DNA of 64,000 nucleotides from Chelonoidis abingdonii (Eukaryota > Chordata > Testudines > Testudinidae): the NCBI RefSeq assembly GCF_003597395.2, contig NC_133771.1:60989099-61053098 (forward strand), in the 5' to 3' direction. The position numbers and the translations under genes were made by a program. This document shows positions 12,922 through 21,595 of the stretch, piece after piece. Every line of letters begins with the position of its first letter. The stretch's first letter is position 1. The notes under the pieces are model-generated. The model ran no database searches. It saw only the letters and a program-made list of their open reading frames with translations, and had not been told where the DNA came from.

Positions 12922-13228
12922 TTTCCCACCCCCGTCCCTCGCCCCCCCAGTTCCTTACATCTCCTTGTCACTTGCTGGAAATGGGCCATTTTCATTACCA
13001 CTACAAACAGTTATTTTTCTTTCCTGCTGATAATAGCTCACCTTAACTGATCACTCTCCTTATAGTGTGTATGGTAACACCCATTGTTTCATGTTCTCTG
13101 TGAATATATATATATTCCTACTGTATTTTCCACTACCTGCATCCGATGAAGTGGGCTGTAGACCACGAAAGCTTATGCTCAAATAAATTTGTTAGTCTCT
13201 AAGGTGCCACAAGTACTCCTATTCTTTT
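12922..13228 (+). mobile_element. Penelope-like element 3' end with pLTR (copy 1)
   Basis: This 307-bp insertion is bounded by a 9-bp near-perfect direct repeat (ACTGCCATG at 12913-12921; ACTGTCATG at 13229-13237). It carries a C-rich start, a 3'-UTR-like stretch and then the pLTR block with a hammerhead-type core and the phrase AAATTTGTTAGTCTCTAAGG. It is the same family as 48371-48633, but it stops at TTCTTTTT and lacks the final GACTAACACGG-type end of the others. It contains no coding region. Confidence 0.8.
13143..13180 (+). ncRNA. Decayed hammerhead ribozyme motif in PLE pLTR
   Basis: The order of parts is that of a hammerhead: CCGATGA (consensus CUGAUGA, U changed to C), stem II GTGG/CCAC (13151-13154 with 13163-13166), GAAA (13167-13170), a two-base-pair stem III GC-TTAT-GC and the TC cleavage context (13179-13180). 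The changed core base should abolish cleavage. Hammerheads with very short stem III are a known feature of PLE terminal repeats. Confidence 0.7.
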
Positions 13229-13591
13229 TACTGTCATGAGGGTGATTCAACTGAATTCACAACGTGAGTATGAACATGGAATCCTCACATTCATAACTTT
13301 AAAGAAAAACAACTTTTACACAAAGGAATTTTTAAGACTCAAATTCTGACATTGTTTCCTTAATACTCTTAAGTGGTTCTGCATATTGACAAACACTATT
13401 CATCTGAGTTGTAAGCAGGTGTGAATGATAATGGCCATATCTTTTAGGACGAAGTTCTACTGAGAAAAGTATTGGGCTACCAAGTGTTTATCTGCATCTA
13501 AAAATGGAGATGTGGGACAAACAAGGAAAAATCAATTGATCTTAGAATGGAGGTTGAAAGAGCAGTCTGTTATCTTTAACAGCTTTTCACA

Positions 13592-13887
13592 CTCACTGTC
13601 AGGGCTGGCTCCAGGTTTTCTACCGCCCCAAGCAGCGAGGTGGGGGGAAAGCCAGTTGGCAGCAGCTCAATCTTACCACTCCATTCGTCGGCGGCAGTTT
13701 GGCGGTGGGTCCTTCACTCCCTCTCTTCCTCTGTGGCGGCAGCTCAAAGAGGAAGAGAGGGACCAAGGGACCCACCACCAAATTCCCACCGAAGACCTAG
13801 ACGTGCTTCCCCAGTACTGGATGGAGTGCTGCCCCTTTGTATTGGCCGCTTCCTTAGCTGGTGTCTGCAGCCGGCCCTGCTCACTAT
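13592..13887. mobile_element. hAT-type MITE, family A (copy 1)
   Basis: The element spans 13600-13879 with terminal inverted repeats CAGGGCTGGCTCCAGG and GCCGGCCCTG. The 8-bp target duplication is CTCACTGT (13592-13599) and CTCACTAT (13880-13887), 7 of 8 identical. The interior is GC-rich and partly self-complementary. The 8-bp duplication and CAGGG ends are hAT hallmarks. It is non-autonomous with no coding capacity; overlapping open frames of 95-128 codons are by-products of its GC content. Confidence 0.9.
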
Positions 13888-14334
13888 GGCCACTTTGAAA
13901 GGTGATGCCTTTTGGCCTAACTGTTGACCATTGGTGCCTGATCTGATCTTGAAGCTTTATAGTTCCTATAGAACATAATTCCTTTGCTAAGCATGTTTAA
14001 TGGAAGTTATGAAAAGCTGCAACAACAAGTAGATCAGATAACTGGGTTATTAGATTTGCTATGATTAAAGGCCTGTTGTGTTAGAATGGTGCCTTGTGGG
14101 AGTAGTTATGCTAAAGGCTGGATAGCGTAGGCCTAAAGGGAGGAGTTCAGGTCAGATATTTTGCATTCTCTTTCTGAGAGAAAAACAAATAACCACAAAT
14201 ATATATAGTACACGACAGGATTCCACAAGAAGAGAGTTTTTGAGGGCTTTAGCAATTAAGTTGCTATGCAGTATCTAAGTAGTTAGATCACATTTACATA
14301 TAGGAATTAAGTGATGTAACTTAATTATTGGTTA
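13888..14334. other. No feature recognised
   Basis: AT-rich sequence between a MITE and an LTR; nothing is supportable. Confidence 0.4.
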
Positions 14335-15235
14335 TGGACCTGCAGTGAAGCGACGACTCACTGGTGCAGCACCTCCTGGTGGTCATTTGGGAATCAGTTC
14401 TTTTCCAGCATATGGTGTCGTGCCTACCGCTGGCCCCATGTCCCTCCCAGACCTTGGTTCCCTTTACCTCAGGTATCTGCCCCACAGGGCTGCTGGGGGG
14501 ACAAGTAGAGCAATTTGCCCCAGGCCCTGGGCCCCGCTGGGGCCCCGCGAGCCCTGGCCTGATGGCAGTCCAGATCTTTGGTGACATTTCAGCGGTGGGG
14601 GGCCCTTCAGTGCTGCCAAAGACACGAAGCAACTGAAGGTCCCCCCCCCACCAAAATGGCGCTGAAGACCCGGACTGCAACCAGGTGAGTACAAGTGCCA
14701 CAGCTCTCTCGTTTTGCCCCAGCCCCCCTGAATCCTCTGGGCAGCCCTGCTGCCCCAGAAGTACCCCCACACTCTGGGTCTTCCCTCCCAGGGAAACCCC
14801 CAGCCCTCTAAACCCACCTTGCCTCAATGGCTACTGCCAGTCATTATCTAGCCCCCGCTCACTAGGGCAGACCGCAGTCTGTAAAGGCTACTCATCACTG
14901 GCAAGGGAGTCAGACCAGCTGCCTCTGCCTAAGCCCAGGCTGCACCTCTGCAATCTCTGTACCATCTTTGGCCTTTAGCAAGGCCTGCAGCCTGGGAATT
15001 TCCCAGGCCGGAGCTCCTCAGCTCCCTTTGCCCTTTTCCAGCACTACTCCACCTCAGGTACCTTGCTTCCAGGCAGTTAGCCCTTCTCATTCCAGGGCTA
15101 GAGTGGGACTCCTCTAGCTTCTGACCCACAGCCATCTTATCAGGGCCAGCTGGGCCCTAATTGAGCTGGCCATAGCTGTGGCTGCTTCTCTAGTCATCCT
15201 AGCTTGGCTGTTTTAAACCCTGTTCTCCAGGAGTG
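14335..15235 (+). mobile_element. LTR-like element, second family (copy 1), with nested MITE
   Basis: Outside the nested MITE at 14485-14749 this sequence aligns with 31014-31713. Shared blocks are CACCTCCTGGTGGTCA / CACCTCCTGTTGGTGA, GTCCCTCCC near the start, GGCTACTGCCAGTC, CTACTCATCACTGGCAAGG, GCAGCCTGGG, GCTGGAGCTCC-like and a late GC-rich block. The boundaries are approximate because no clean TG...CA ends or target duplication could be read. The structure suggests an LTR or another long non-coding repeat. Confidence 0.6.
14477..14757. mobile_element. hAT-type MITE, family B (copy 1)
   Basis: The element spans 14485-14749, starts CAGGGCTGCTGGGG and ends CTCTGGGCAGCCCTG. Its 8-bp target duplication CTGCCCCA is perfect (14477-14484 and 14750-14757). 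Removing it restores the host LTR-like sequence. The same family in opposite orientation is found at 20070-20241. The 168-codon minus-strand open frame across this region is a product of GC-rich repeat sequence, not a gene. Confidence 0.92.
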
Positions 15236-15680
15236 GGGCAGCTATGGATAGGGGAGGAACTGACCTTATTATAATCAGGTTAAAGAGTCAAATATGGATC
15301 CAGCTCCTTACTATTACCATAAAGAAGAATATACCAATTCCCACTTCTTTGGCTTCATTGAGTCCCCAAGACAATGTAAACTGAATCACACCCTCCCTTC
15401 TGATGGGTTCAACTTGCTTTCCCTTCTATCTTTGTTTCCATAAGTTGTAAGTTATGCCCAATGCAAAGTTGAAAGCATGAACAACACAGGAAATTACTTT
15501 CCTTTCCTTATTTTAGTCTTATATTTACGTATATTGACCCTTTCCCATTATTTCAATTAGAGCTGTCTGTACAAGTAAAGTTTTTGTGTGTGTTTTGCCA
15601 AATTCCATCTTCTCAATTACCTCTAAGTAGCCACCTAAGGAAACACCCTGTTATTTGTGACAAATGCATGTTGCACCCCA
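15236..15680. other. No feature recognised
   Basis: There is no recognisable frame or repeat. The last part may be decayed upstream sequence of the following gypsy fragment. Confidence 0.4.
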
Positions 15681-15689
15681 ATACATCAT

Positions 15690-16115
15690 TTTATAAGTGT
15701 AATAATTGTTCAGGCTATGTAACACATCCACAACTTTCAGCATCTAATTATTGATGTCTTACAAGATATGTTGGACCACTATGTCGTTGCCTACTTAGAT
15801 GACATCTTAATTTATTCTGAAGATCAGTTTATCCACAACCAGAATGTGCTCAAGGTCCTAGAAATACTCCACCAATACATGCCCAATGCTAACCTGGAGA
15901 AATGCATCTTTCATAAGCCCACTGTGGAATTCTTAGGCTACATCCTGTCCACTCAGGAAGTCCACATGGGTCCATGGAAAGTGGAAGCTGTTCATAATTG
16001 GGCAACACTGTGAAGTATTTGGGAAATTCAGTGTTTCAGTGCAAATTCTACAGATGCTTTATACGGGACTGCTCCCAAATCCTGGCCTCTATAACCTCTC
16101 TGCTGAGAAAACTTG
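15690..16115 (+). pseudogene. Ty3/gypsy reverse transcriptase remnant
   Basis: The open frame 15768-16013 contains the reverse transcriptase catalytic box YLDDILIYS, then LEKCIFHKPTVEFLGYILS, the highly characteristic gypsy palm/thumb sequence. The frame upstream from about 15716 reads 'LCNTSTTFQHLIIDVLQDML' in the position of the usual 'LTNAPATFQ...' block. After the stop at 16011-16013 a shifted frame continues with KYLGNSVFQCKFYRCFIRD, matching the 'LGFANFYRRFIRDFS' block. At least one stop and one frameshift are present, and protease, RNase H, integrase and LTRs are absent. It is a dead fragment about 420 bp long. Confidence 0.9.
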
Positions 16116-16159
16116 CAAACGTTTTTGCAACAGAGAGGAAAGAAGAAGTGGGAAGAAGT

Positions 16160-16512
16160 GGGACTGCTAAACACTGAGGATGAGGTGGAGATTAAAAATA
16201 ATCTAGGCATGGTCCAACATTTGCCTCAGTTTTTAATGAGGAGTTTGAGGGCAGTGGCAGGGTGGCTGATGGGAACAAGAGTATGGAAGTAGAAATTACC
16301 ACATCTGAGGTGGAAGCCAAACTCAAACAATTTAATGGCACCAAATCAGTGGGCTGGGATAATCTCCATCCAAGAATATAAAAGGAACTGGCATGTGAAA
16401 CTGCAAGCCCATTAGCAGGGATTTGTAATGAATCCATAATCTTGGGGTGTTGAATTGCAAATATAGTACCTATATTTAAATAAAAGGGGAAAAAGTGATC
16501 CAGGAAACTGTA
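16160..16512 (+). mobile_element. CR1 LINE fragment (ORF2 region)
   Basis: This resembles the part of the CR1 reverse transcriptase region that reads '...PQFLMRS..., TSEVEAKLKQFNGTKSVGWDNLHP': the frame through about 16285-16380 gives EVEAKLKQFNGTKSVGWDNL and continues to ELACETASPLAGI. That spacing matches the CR1 palm start (K-x-x-G-x-D-x-L-H-P). It ends abruptly where PLE sequence begins at about 16513. It is truncated on both sides with stops. Confidence 0.75.
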
Positions 16513-17104
16513 TCCTCAAAGAAATATTTCTCAAACCCCTTCTTTTGGCCTTCAAACAACCCCTAAACCACACTAAAGTCATAGTCAGAAGCAAGATCCC
16601 TGCAGACCAGGACACACCAGACCTTGTCAGAACAACAGATTCAAAATTAGCTGATATATCTCCATTACTATAATGATCAACACCCTCAACAACACATCTT
16701 TCAAAATCCATGGGCCCTACACATGCCTGTCACAATATGTGGTATACCTCATCCATTGCATCAAATGCCTCAACAACTATGTGGGTGAAACCAGACAATC
16801 ACTACATTCTCAAATAAACTCACATAGAAAAATGATAAAAGACAAAACCATCATATCACCTGTGGATGAACATTTTTTCATAAAGAAACCATTCCATATC
16901 TGACCTGTCAGGCTTCTTTTTCTAAGAAACCTGCATAACATCTTCAAAGTATAAGCTTGGGATCTTAAATTCATAACATTGCTAGACAATAAAAGCCATG
17001 GACTAAACAAAAACACTGATTTTATGGTTCATTACATCAATTTGTAACACACCTTCCTGACCACTAACTCTTAATTGATCCCTTTATTTAATGTAGTCTC
17101 CTAT
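16513..17104 (+). pseudogene. Penelope-like element, GIY-YIG endonuclease remnant
   Basis: The open frame 16673-16903 encodes YVVYLIHCIKCLNNYVGETR followed by QSLHSQINSHRK. VYL and YVGET stand in the place of the GIY and YIG elements, with an Arg and an 'INxH' helix after them as in PLE endonucleases, plus 'PVDEHF' at the usual distance. PLEs join a telomerase-like reverse transcriptase to a GIY-YIG nuclease that nicks the target. Here only the linker and nuclease remain, with stops before and after. The 3' part of this copy is itself the target of a separate small PLE insertion at 17116. Confidence 0.85.
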
Positions 17105-17115
17105 ACCATGTGTGA

Positions 17116-17268
17116 CAAAGAGTCCTGTGGCACCTTATAGACTAACAGACCTATTGGAGCACAAGCTTTCGTGCCTGAATATCCACTTTGTCAGATGCAT
17201 AGGTGCCACAGAACTCTTTGTTGCTTTTTACAAATCCAGACTAACACTGCTACCCCCTGATACTTTGC
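17116..17268 (+). mobile_element. 153-bp PLE insertion made only of inverted pLTR pieces
   Basis: A perfect 11-bp direct repeat ACCATGTGTGA flanks it (17105-17115 and 17269-17279). The left part (to about 17200) is pLTR in reverse orientation, including a hammerhead core; the right part (17201-17268) is the forward 3' end, running AGGTGCCACAG ... CTAACACTGCTACCCCCTGA. The first 20 bases (17116-17135) and 17201-17220 are inverted copies of each other with one mismatch. The element contains no coding sequence. This is a complete insertion event, not a chance juxtaposition, because the target duplication spans both orientations. Confidence 0.88.
17158..17194 (-). ncRNA. Decayed hammerhead motif (minus strand)
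   Basis: On the minus strand CTGACAA (17188-17194, consensus CUGANGA with G changed to A) is followed by a degenerate stem II, GAAA (17167-17170), stem III GC-TTGT-GC and TC. The core base change predicts inactivity. Confidence 0.65.
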
Positions 17269-17303
17269 ACCATGTGTGAAACCCTTATGCTTAACAATCT
17301 GTC

Positions 17304-17557
17304 CCAACTTGTAGGGCCGGCTCCAGCTTTTTTGCCACCCCAACCGGCTAAGAAGAAAAAAACAAAAAACAAAAAAGAAAACCTAAAGCCACAATCGGTG
17401 CCACTTTGGTGGCAGTACTACCACGCTGATTCATTCTTCGGCAGCAATTTGGCAACTGGTCCTTCCCTCTGAGAGGTGTGGCACACCACACCTTTCCATA
17501 GGCTGCCCCAAGCACCTGCTGCCTGCACTGGTGCTTGGAGCCGGCCCTGCCAACTTG
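17304..17557. mobile_element. hAT-type MITE, family A (copy 2)
   Basis: The element spans 17312-17549, from TAGGGCCGGCTCCAGC to TTGGAGCCGGCCCTG, with a perfect 8-bp duplication CCAACTTG (17304-17311, 17550-17557). The interior contains an A-rich stretch. It has no coding capacity. Confidence 0.93.
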
Positions 17558-18960
17558 TGTTTAGCTCATACACTCTGACTACTTTTGTCAGACCGAAAGA
17601 AGATCTCTTTGCAGCTCCAAAGCTTGTCCCTTCCACCAACAGAATTTAGTCCAATAAATGATATTTTCTTATCTACCTTGTTTCTCTTATATAAGAAGGT
17701 TCTCCTTCTCTATTAAAGTTTGAAGGTTTTAGAGTAGTTTCAAGAGAACCCTATTAAAATATCAATAGAACTTTGTTGGTTTCATGCTTATCTTCAGTAG
17801 GACTTCTCCTTAAGGGAAATATCACATCTGTAGTTAGTCCAGTGATAAACAGGAGGCATTAAATGCACATTAAATTTAGTTTGGAAGTAGAAAATACTGC
17901 CAAGTCAGGATGATCTGCTGGAGAGCTCTTCCTATGAAAAGGAGTAAAGGCCTGGAGACCATCTAGCAGATGAAAACTAAGGACTGAAGCCAGGTACTGT
18001 AAGGATAGATGTGTAGCCAGTGTGGTGTCAGTGCCATTGGTGTGGAAAGCAGCCACTTAAAGCTGTTATGTGGCAAGGGATCAGAGAATGCAACATGCTG
18101 TTCTGCAACGTGGGGCTGGGAAGAAGGCATATCAGAGAACAGTGAGGCTCTATCACGCAGCAGGCTTTCAAGATTGTTCAGGTTGTCAAGCTTTTTAAAA
18201 AAGGGCCAGTGATCTTCTGCAGAGTGGATTTTACAAAGATTTCACTGTTTGAAATCAACAAACATTTTCAGATGATGCTACATTCTTTCCCTTTTCTCCT
18301 TCAAGGAAAAATAGGAAAAAAGGACAATTTGGATGTTGCTCTCCAGAAAGATTTAGCAAATCATAAGAGAGATAATGCATATTGAAGGTGTCATCATTTG
18401 TGTGTGTTTTATAATATCCATAAAATATGGATTAGTAATGCTCAGACTGTTCTTTACACTGAGTTCCAAAAGGAAGGATACTTTGCCTCATTTTATTAGT
18501 TATTTATCCATTTATTTATGGTAATCATTTCCTTTGACTTGCAGGTTTATTGTGCTTGAGCTTTTGTTTTGAAAGTCAGGGTGAAACAGCTGACCCTGTG
18601 CTCTTGGATCTCTGTGTGAAGTCCTGACATTTGTTTTTTGGAATCTAACCCATCCTGCAGGGCTTCTCTTACTGTCATTTGGGACAAATTAGATTTTTTC
18701 TTTTATTAAACCGCACAGTAGGGTTAGATTTGGCATTTCACATTTTATTTGTACTCTTGCAACATAGTATCATTTGTTTATGTAATCATTCAGTGCCTAT
18801 TAAGACCTCTAATGACCCAATCCTGCAAGGTGCTGAGTGCTCTTGGTCCCCACTGAGATCTATAGGAGTTCAAAGAACTTACCTCTTTGCCACATCAGCC
18901 CCTGGAACATGACATAAATAAGAATGACTGAATGCTAAGACTTAAATTCAGCTGGAGTTG
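17558..18960. other. No gene seen
   Basis: AT-rich DNA with short open frames only. A trace of the dispersed palindromic family ('GACCCAATCCTGCAAGG...') lies at about 18810-18870. Confidence 0.45.
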
Positions 18961-18974
18961 TCCAGAGAGGAGCT

Positions 18975-19225
18975 CCTGTAAATTTTTCCGGCACCCCGTG
19001 CCCTGCAGGGCTAAAGCTCCGAGAGCCCCATCCCCACAGCTGAAGCTTGGGCCCCTTCAGCCTTAGAGGGCAGAAGCCCCTAGCCCTTCCACTCTGCCGT
19101 AGGACAGAAGCCCTGAGCTTCCCCAGCCCAGCCTAGTGGCTGAAACCCACAGCCTGGAACCCACCAACCCCGCCATCGTTGAGCCCTGGAGTTTTAATAG
19201 CATGTTGGGGGAGGGACATGGGGGG
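18975..19225. repeat. GC-rich MITE-like repeat fragment
   Basis: A sharply bounded GC-rich segment in AT-rich surroundings, rich in GCCC, GAAGC and CCTGGAG words (for example GCCCTGCAGGGC near 19000 and GAGCCCTGGAG near 19180). The composition resembles non-autonomous hAT elements, but no terminal repeats or duplications could be matched. Confidence 0.4.
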
Positions 19226-19885
19226 CTCTGGGAAATAATCTATAAGAATTTAAGACTTGCTGTATGGATTTCTAATCCACCCAGAACTTTAGCACTATAT
19301 CTGGGTGACAAGACAAGAAGAGCCGCAGATGAGTGCATGCCAAACATGTTCACCAGTGATATCAAGATGTAGTCCAGAAATAAATATCCAGACATATGAG
19401 TAATAATCAAAAGTACCTAATTAACTTAGGGGCCTAAGTCTCACTGCCAGCCTTTCAGTGGTACATGCTCCTAAGTCCCTGCGGAACTTTTGAAAAATTT
19501 TATCCCCTAGCTAAATTAGATGCCAAGCCTTATTCAGCATATTGGACAAAGAAATAATGCTGACATCAATTATTTCCCCAGTGGGTAAATTAAATTAACT
19601 AAAAAGACATTTCCACCCCGAACAAGCTGACATTCAGCATCAATTTTTTCTTCAGTAGATGTTTCTTTAAGGGTTTAAGGCAATTTTTTAAAGGATATCA
19701 TTTAGAAGCAACATAGGCACATGCAGGATACGGACTGGTCAATTATATGATCAACATGGATTGCGTGGTAAAACTGACTCGTTTTAACTGCATGCATTTT
19801 AAAACACCCAAATGCAAGCTCAGATATCTAGGAAGAAAGAATATAGTCACATTTATAAGATGTGGGACTGTATCATGGAAAGCAG
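19226..19885. other. No feature recognised
   Basis: AT-rich, no gene and no clear repeat. Confidence 0.4.
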
Positions 19886-19889
19886 GGGC

Positions 19890-20069
19890 TCTGAAAGGGG
19901 CTAAGAAATTATGGTAGGTAAACAACTGAACAGAAGCCCCCAGTATGATACCATCACTGAAAGGGTGACTACAGTCCTTGTATGTATACGTAGGAGAACA
20001 TCAGCCAGGAGTAGGGGGGTGATATTACCCCTGAATATGGCATTAATGAGCCAATTACTGTGTTCAGTT
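19890..20069 (+). mobile_element. CR1 LINE, segment 1 (interrupted)
   Basis: The sequence matches, in reverse complement, part of the long CR1 at 58262-60130: the 'GGGTGACTACAGTCCTTG ... AGGAGAACATCAGCCAGG' block pairs with the minus-strand CR1 around 58770-58840. It continues after the MITE at 20250. It corresponds to the end of ORF2 and the start of the 3' UTR. Confidence 0.75.
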
Positions 20070-20249
20070 CAGGGCTGCCCAGAGGATTCAGGAGGCCTGA
20101 GGCAAAGCCATTTCGGGGGCCCCTTCCATAAAAAAAAGTTGCAATACTATAAAATACTATATTCTTGTGGGGGCCCCTGTGGGGCCCGGGGCCTGGGGCA
20201 AATTGACCCACTTGCCCGCCCCCTTCCCCTAGGCGGCCCTGGTTCAGTT
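20062..20249. mobile_element. hAT-type MITE, family B (copy 2) inside CR1
   Basis: The element spans 20070-20241, CAGGGCTGCCCAGAGGATTC to AGGCGGCCCTG, with a perfect 8-bp duplication GTTCAGTT (20062-20069, 20242-20249). It is an internally shorter relative of 14485-14749 in opposite orientation. Excision in silico rejoins the CR1 phrase TGTTCAGTTTTGGTGTCC. Confidence 0.93.
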
Positions 20250-20425
20250 TTGGTGTCCATACTTCCAAAATGATATTGAAAGGGTTCAGAAAAGAGCTAC
20301 AAGAATGATTCAAATTCTGGAAAACATGACTAAAAGTAAGAGACTTAAGAAACTAAATCTATCTATTTATCAAAGAGAAGGTTAAGAGGTGATTTGATCA
20401 TGGTCTACAACGAGCTATGTGGAGA
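20250..20425 (+). mobile_element. CR1 LINE, segment 2
   Basis: This continues segment 1 with GGGTTCAGAAAAGAGCTACA, a very typical CR1 3' UTR phrase, and runs into the assembly gap. Confidence 0.8.
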
Positions 20426-21235
20426 NNNNNNNNNNNNNNNNNNNNNNNNNNNNNNNNNNNNNNNNNNNNNNNNNNNNNNNNNNNNNNNNNNNNNNNNNNN
20501 NNNNNNNNNNNNNNNNNNNNNNNNNNNNNNNNNNNNNNNNNNNNNNNNNNNNNNNNNNNNNNNNNNNNNNNNNNNNNNNNNNNNNNNNNNNNNNNNNNNN
20601 NNNNNNNNNNNNNNNNNNNNNNNNNNNNNNNNNNNNNNNNNNNNNNNNNNNNNNNNNNNNNNNNNNNNNNNNNNNNNNNNNNNNNNNNNNNNNNNNNNNN
20701 NNNNNNNNNNNNNNNNNNNNNNNNNNNNNNNNNNNNNNNNNNNNNNNNNNNNNNNNNNNNNNNNNNNNNNNNNNNNNNNNNNNNNNNNNNNNNNNNNNNN
20801 NNNNNNNNNNNNNNNNNNNNNNNNNNNNNNNNNNNNNNNNNNNNNNNNNNNNNNNNNNNNNNNNNNNNNNNNNNNNNNNNNNNNNNNNNNNNNNNNNNNN
20901 NNNNNNNNNNNNNNNNNNNNNNNNNNNNNNNNNNNNNNNNNNNNNNNNNNNNNNNNNNNNNNNNNNNNNNNNNNNNNNNNNNNNNNNNNNNNNNNNNNNN
21001 NNNNNNNNNNNNNNNNNNNNNNNNNNNNNNNNNNNNNNNNNNNNNNNNNNNNNNNNNNNNNNNNNNNNNNNNNNNNNNNNNNNNNNNNNNNNNNNNNNNN
21101 NNNNNNNNNNNNNNNNNNNNNNNNNNNNNNNNNNNNNNNNNNNNNNNNNNNNNNNNNNNNNNNNNNNNNNNNNNNNNNNNNNNNNNNNNNNNNNNNNNNN
21201 NNNNNNNNNNNNNNNNNNNNNNNNNNNNNNNNNNN
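20426..21235. other. Assembly gap (810 N)
   Basis: There are 810 undetermined bases. The left flank is CR1 (+) and the right flank is the LTR family in minus orientation, so the gap probably hides about 700 bp of that LTR plus a short CR1 piece. Long open frames across it are artefacts of N. Confidence 1.
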
Positions 21236-21419
21236 AGAGGATCTGGGTCTTGGGGTTCCCTGGGCAAGGTTTTGGGGGGACCAGAGTGTACCAGGCACTG
21301 GAATTCCTGGTTGGTGGCAGCGCTACAAGTACTAAGCTGGTAATTGAGCTTAGAGGAATTCATGCTGGTACCCCATCTTTTGGACGCTAAAGTTCAGGGT
21401 GGGGAATTGTACCATGACA
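21236..21419 (-). mobile_element. LTR, TGTCA/TGACA family, copy 2 (partial, at gap)
   Basis: The reverse complement gives TGTCATGGTACAATTCCCC, then CCAGCATGAATTCC, TTACCAGCTTAGTACTTGTA and the 'CCTGGTACACTCTGG' block, matching the 5' part of copies at 9523 and 45753. The 3' part is in the gap. The LTR terminus TGACA is at 21415-21419, and CR1 sequence resumes right after it. Confidence 0.85.
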
Positions 21420-21595
21420 ATAGTAGAGGGTTTTTAACCTAGCAATAAAAAAAGCATAGTGAGCTCCAATGGCTGGAAGCCAAAATTAGACAAATTTGAT
21501 TAAGAAGTAAGGCACCAATTTTTCACAGTAAGGGTAATTAACCATGTAATAAGTTATTCATCCAGTTACCAATAGTGGCATGACAAACAGCACTG
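21420..21595 (+). mobile_element. CR1 LINE, segment 3
   Basis: CCAATGGCTGGAAGCCAAAA, then GGGTAATTAACCATG, is the CR1 3' UTR that follows segment 2. In the minus-strand CR1 at 58430-58560 the same blocks occur (GTTCCAATGGTTAATTAC and CAACTTTTAGCCATTGG). It decays beyond about 21595. Confidence 0.75.

Noticed and set aside
14321..14827. 168-codon minus-strand frame
   Set aside because: It covers a family B MITE nested in an LTR-like repeat; its Gly/Pro-rich composition follows from the repeat.
20394..21390. Open frames of about 300 codons around 20.4-21.4 kb
   Set aside because: They run through 810 undetermined bases and have no real sequence support.
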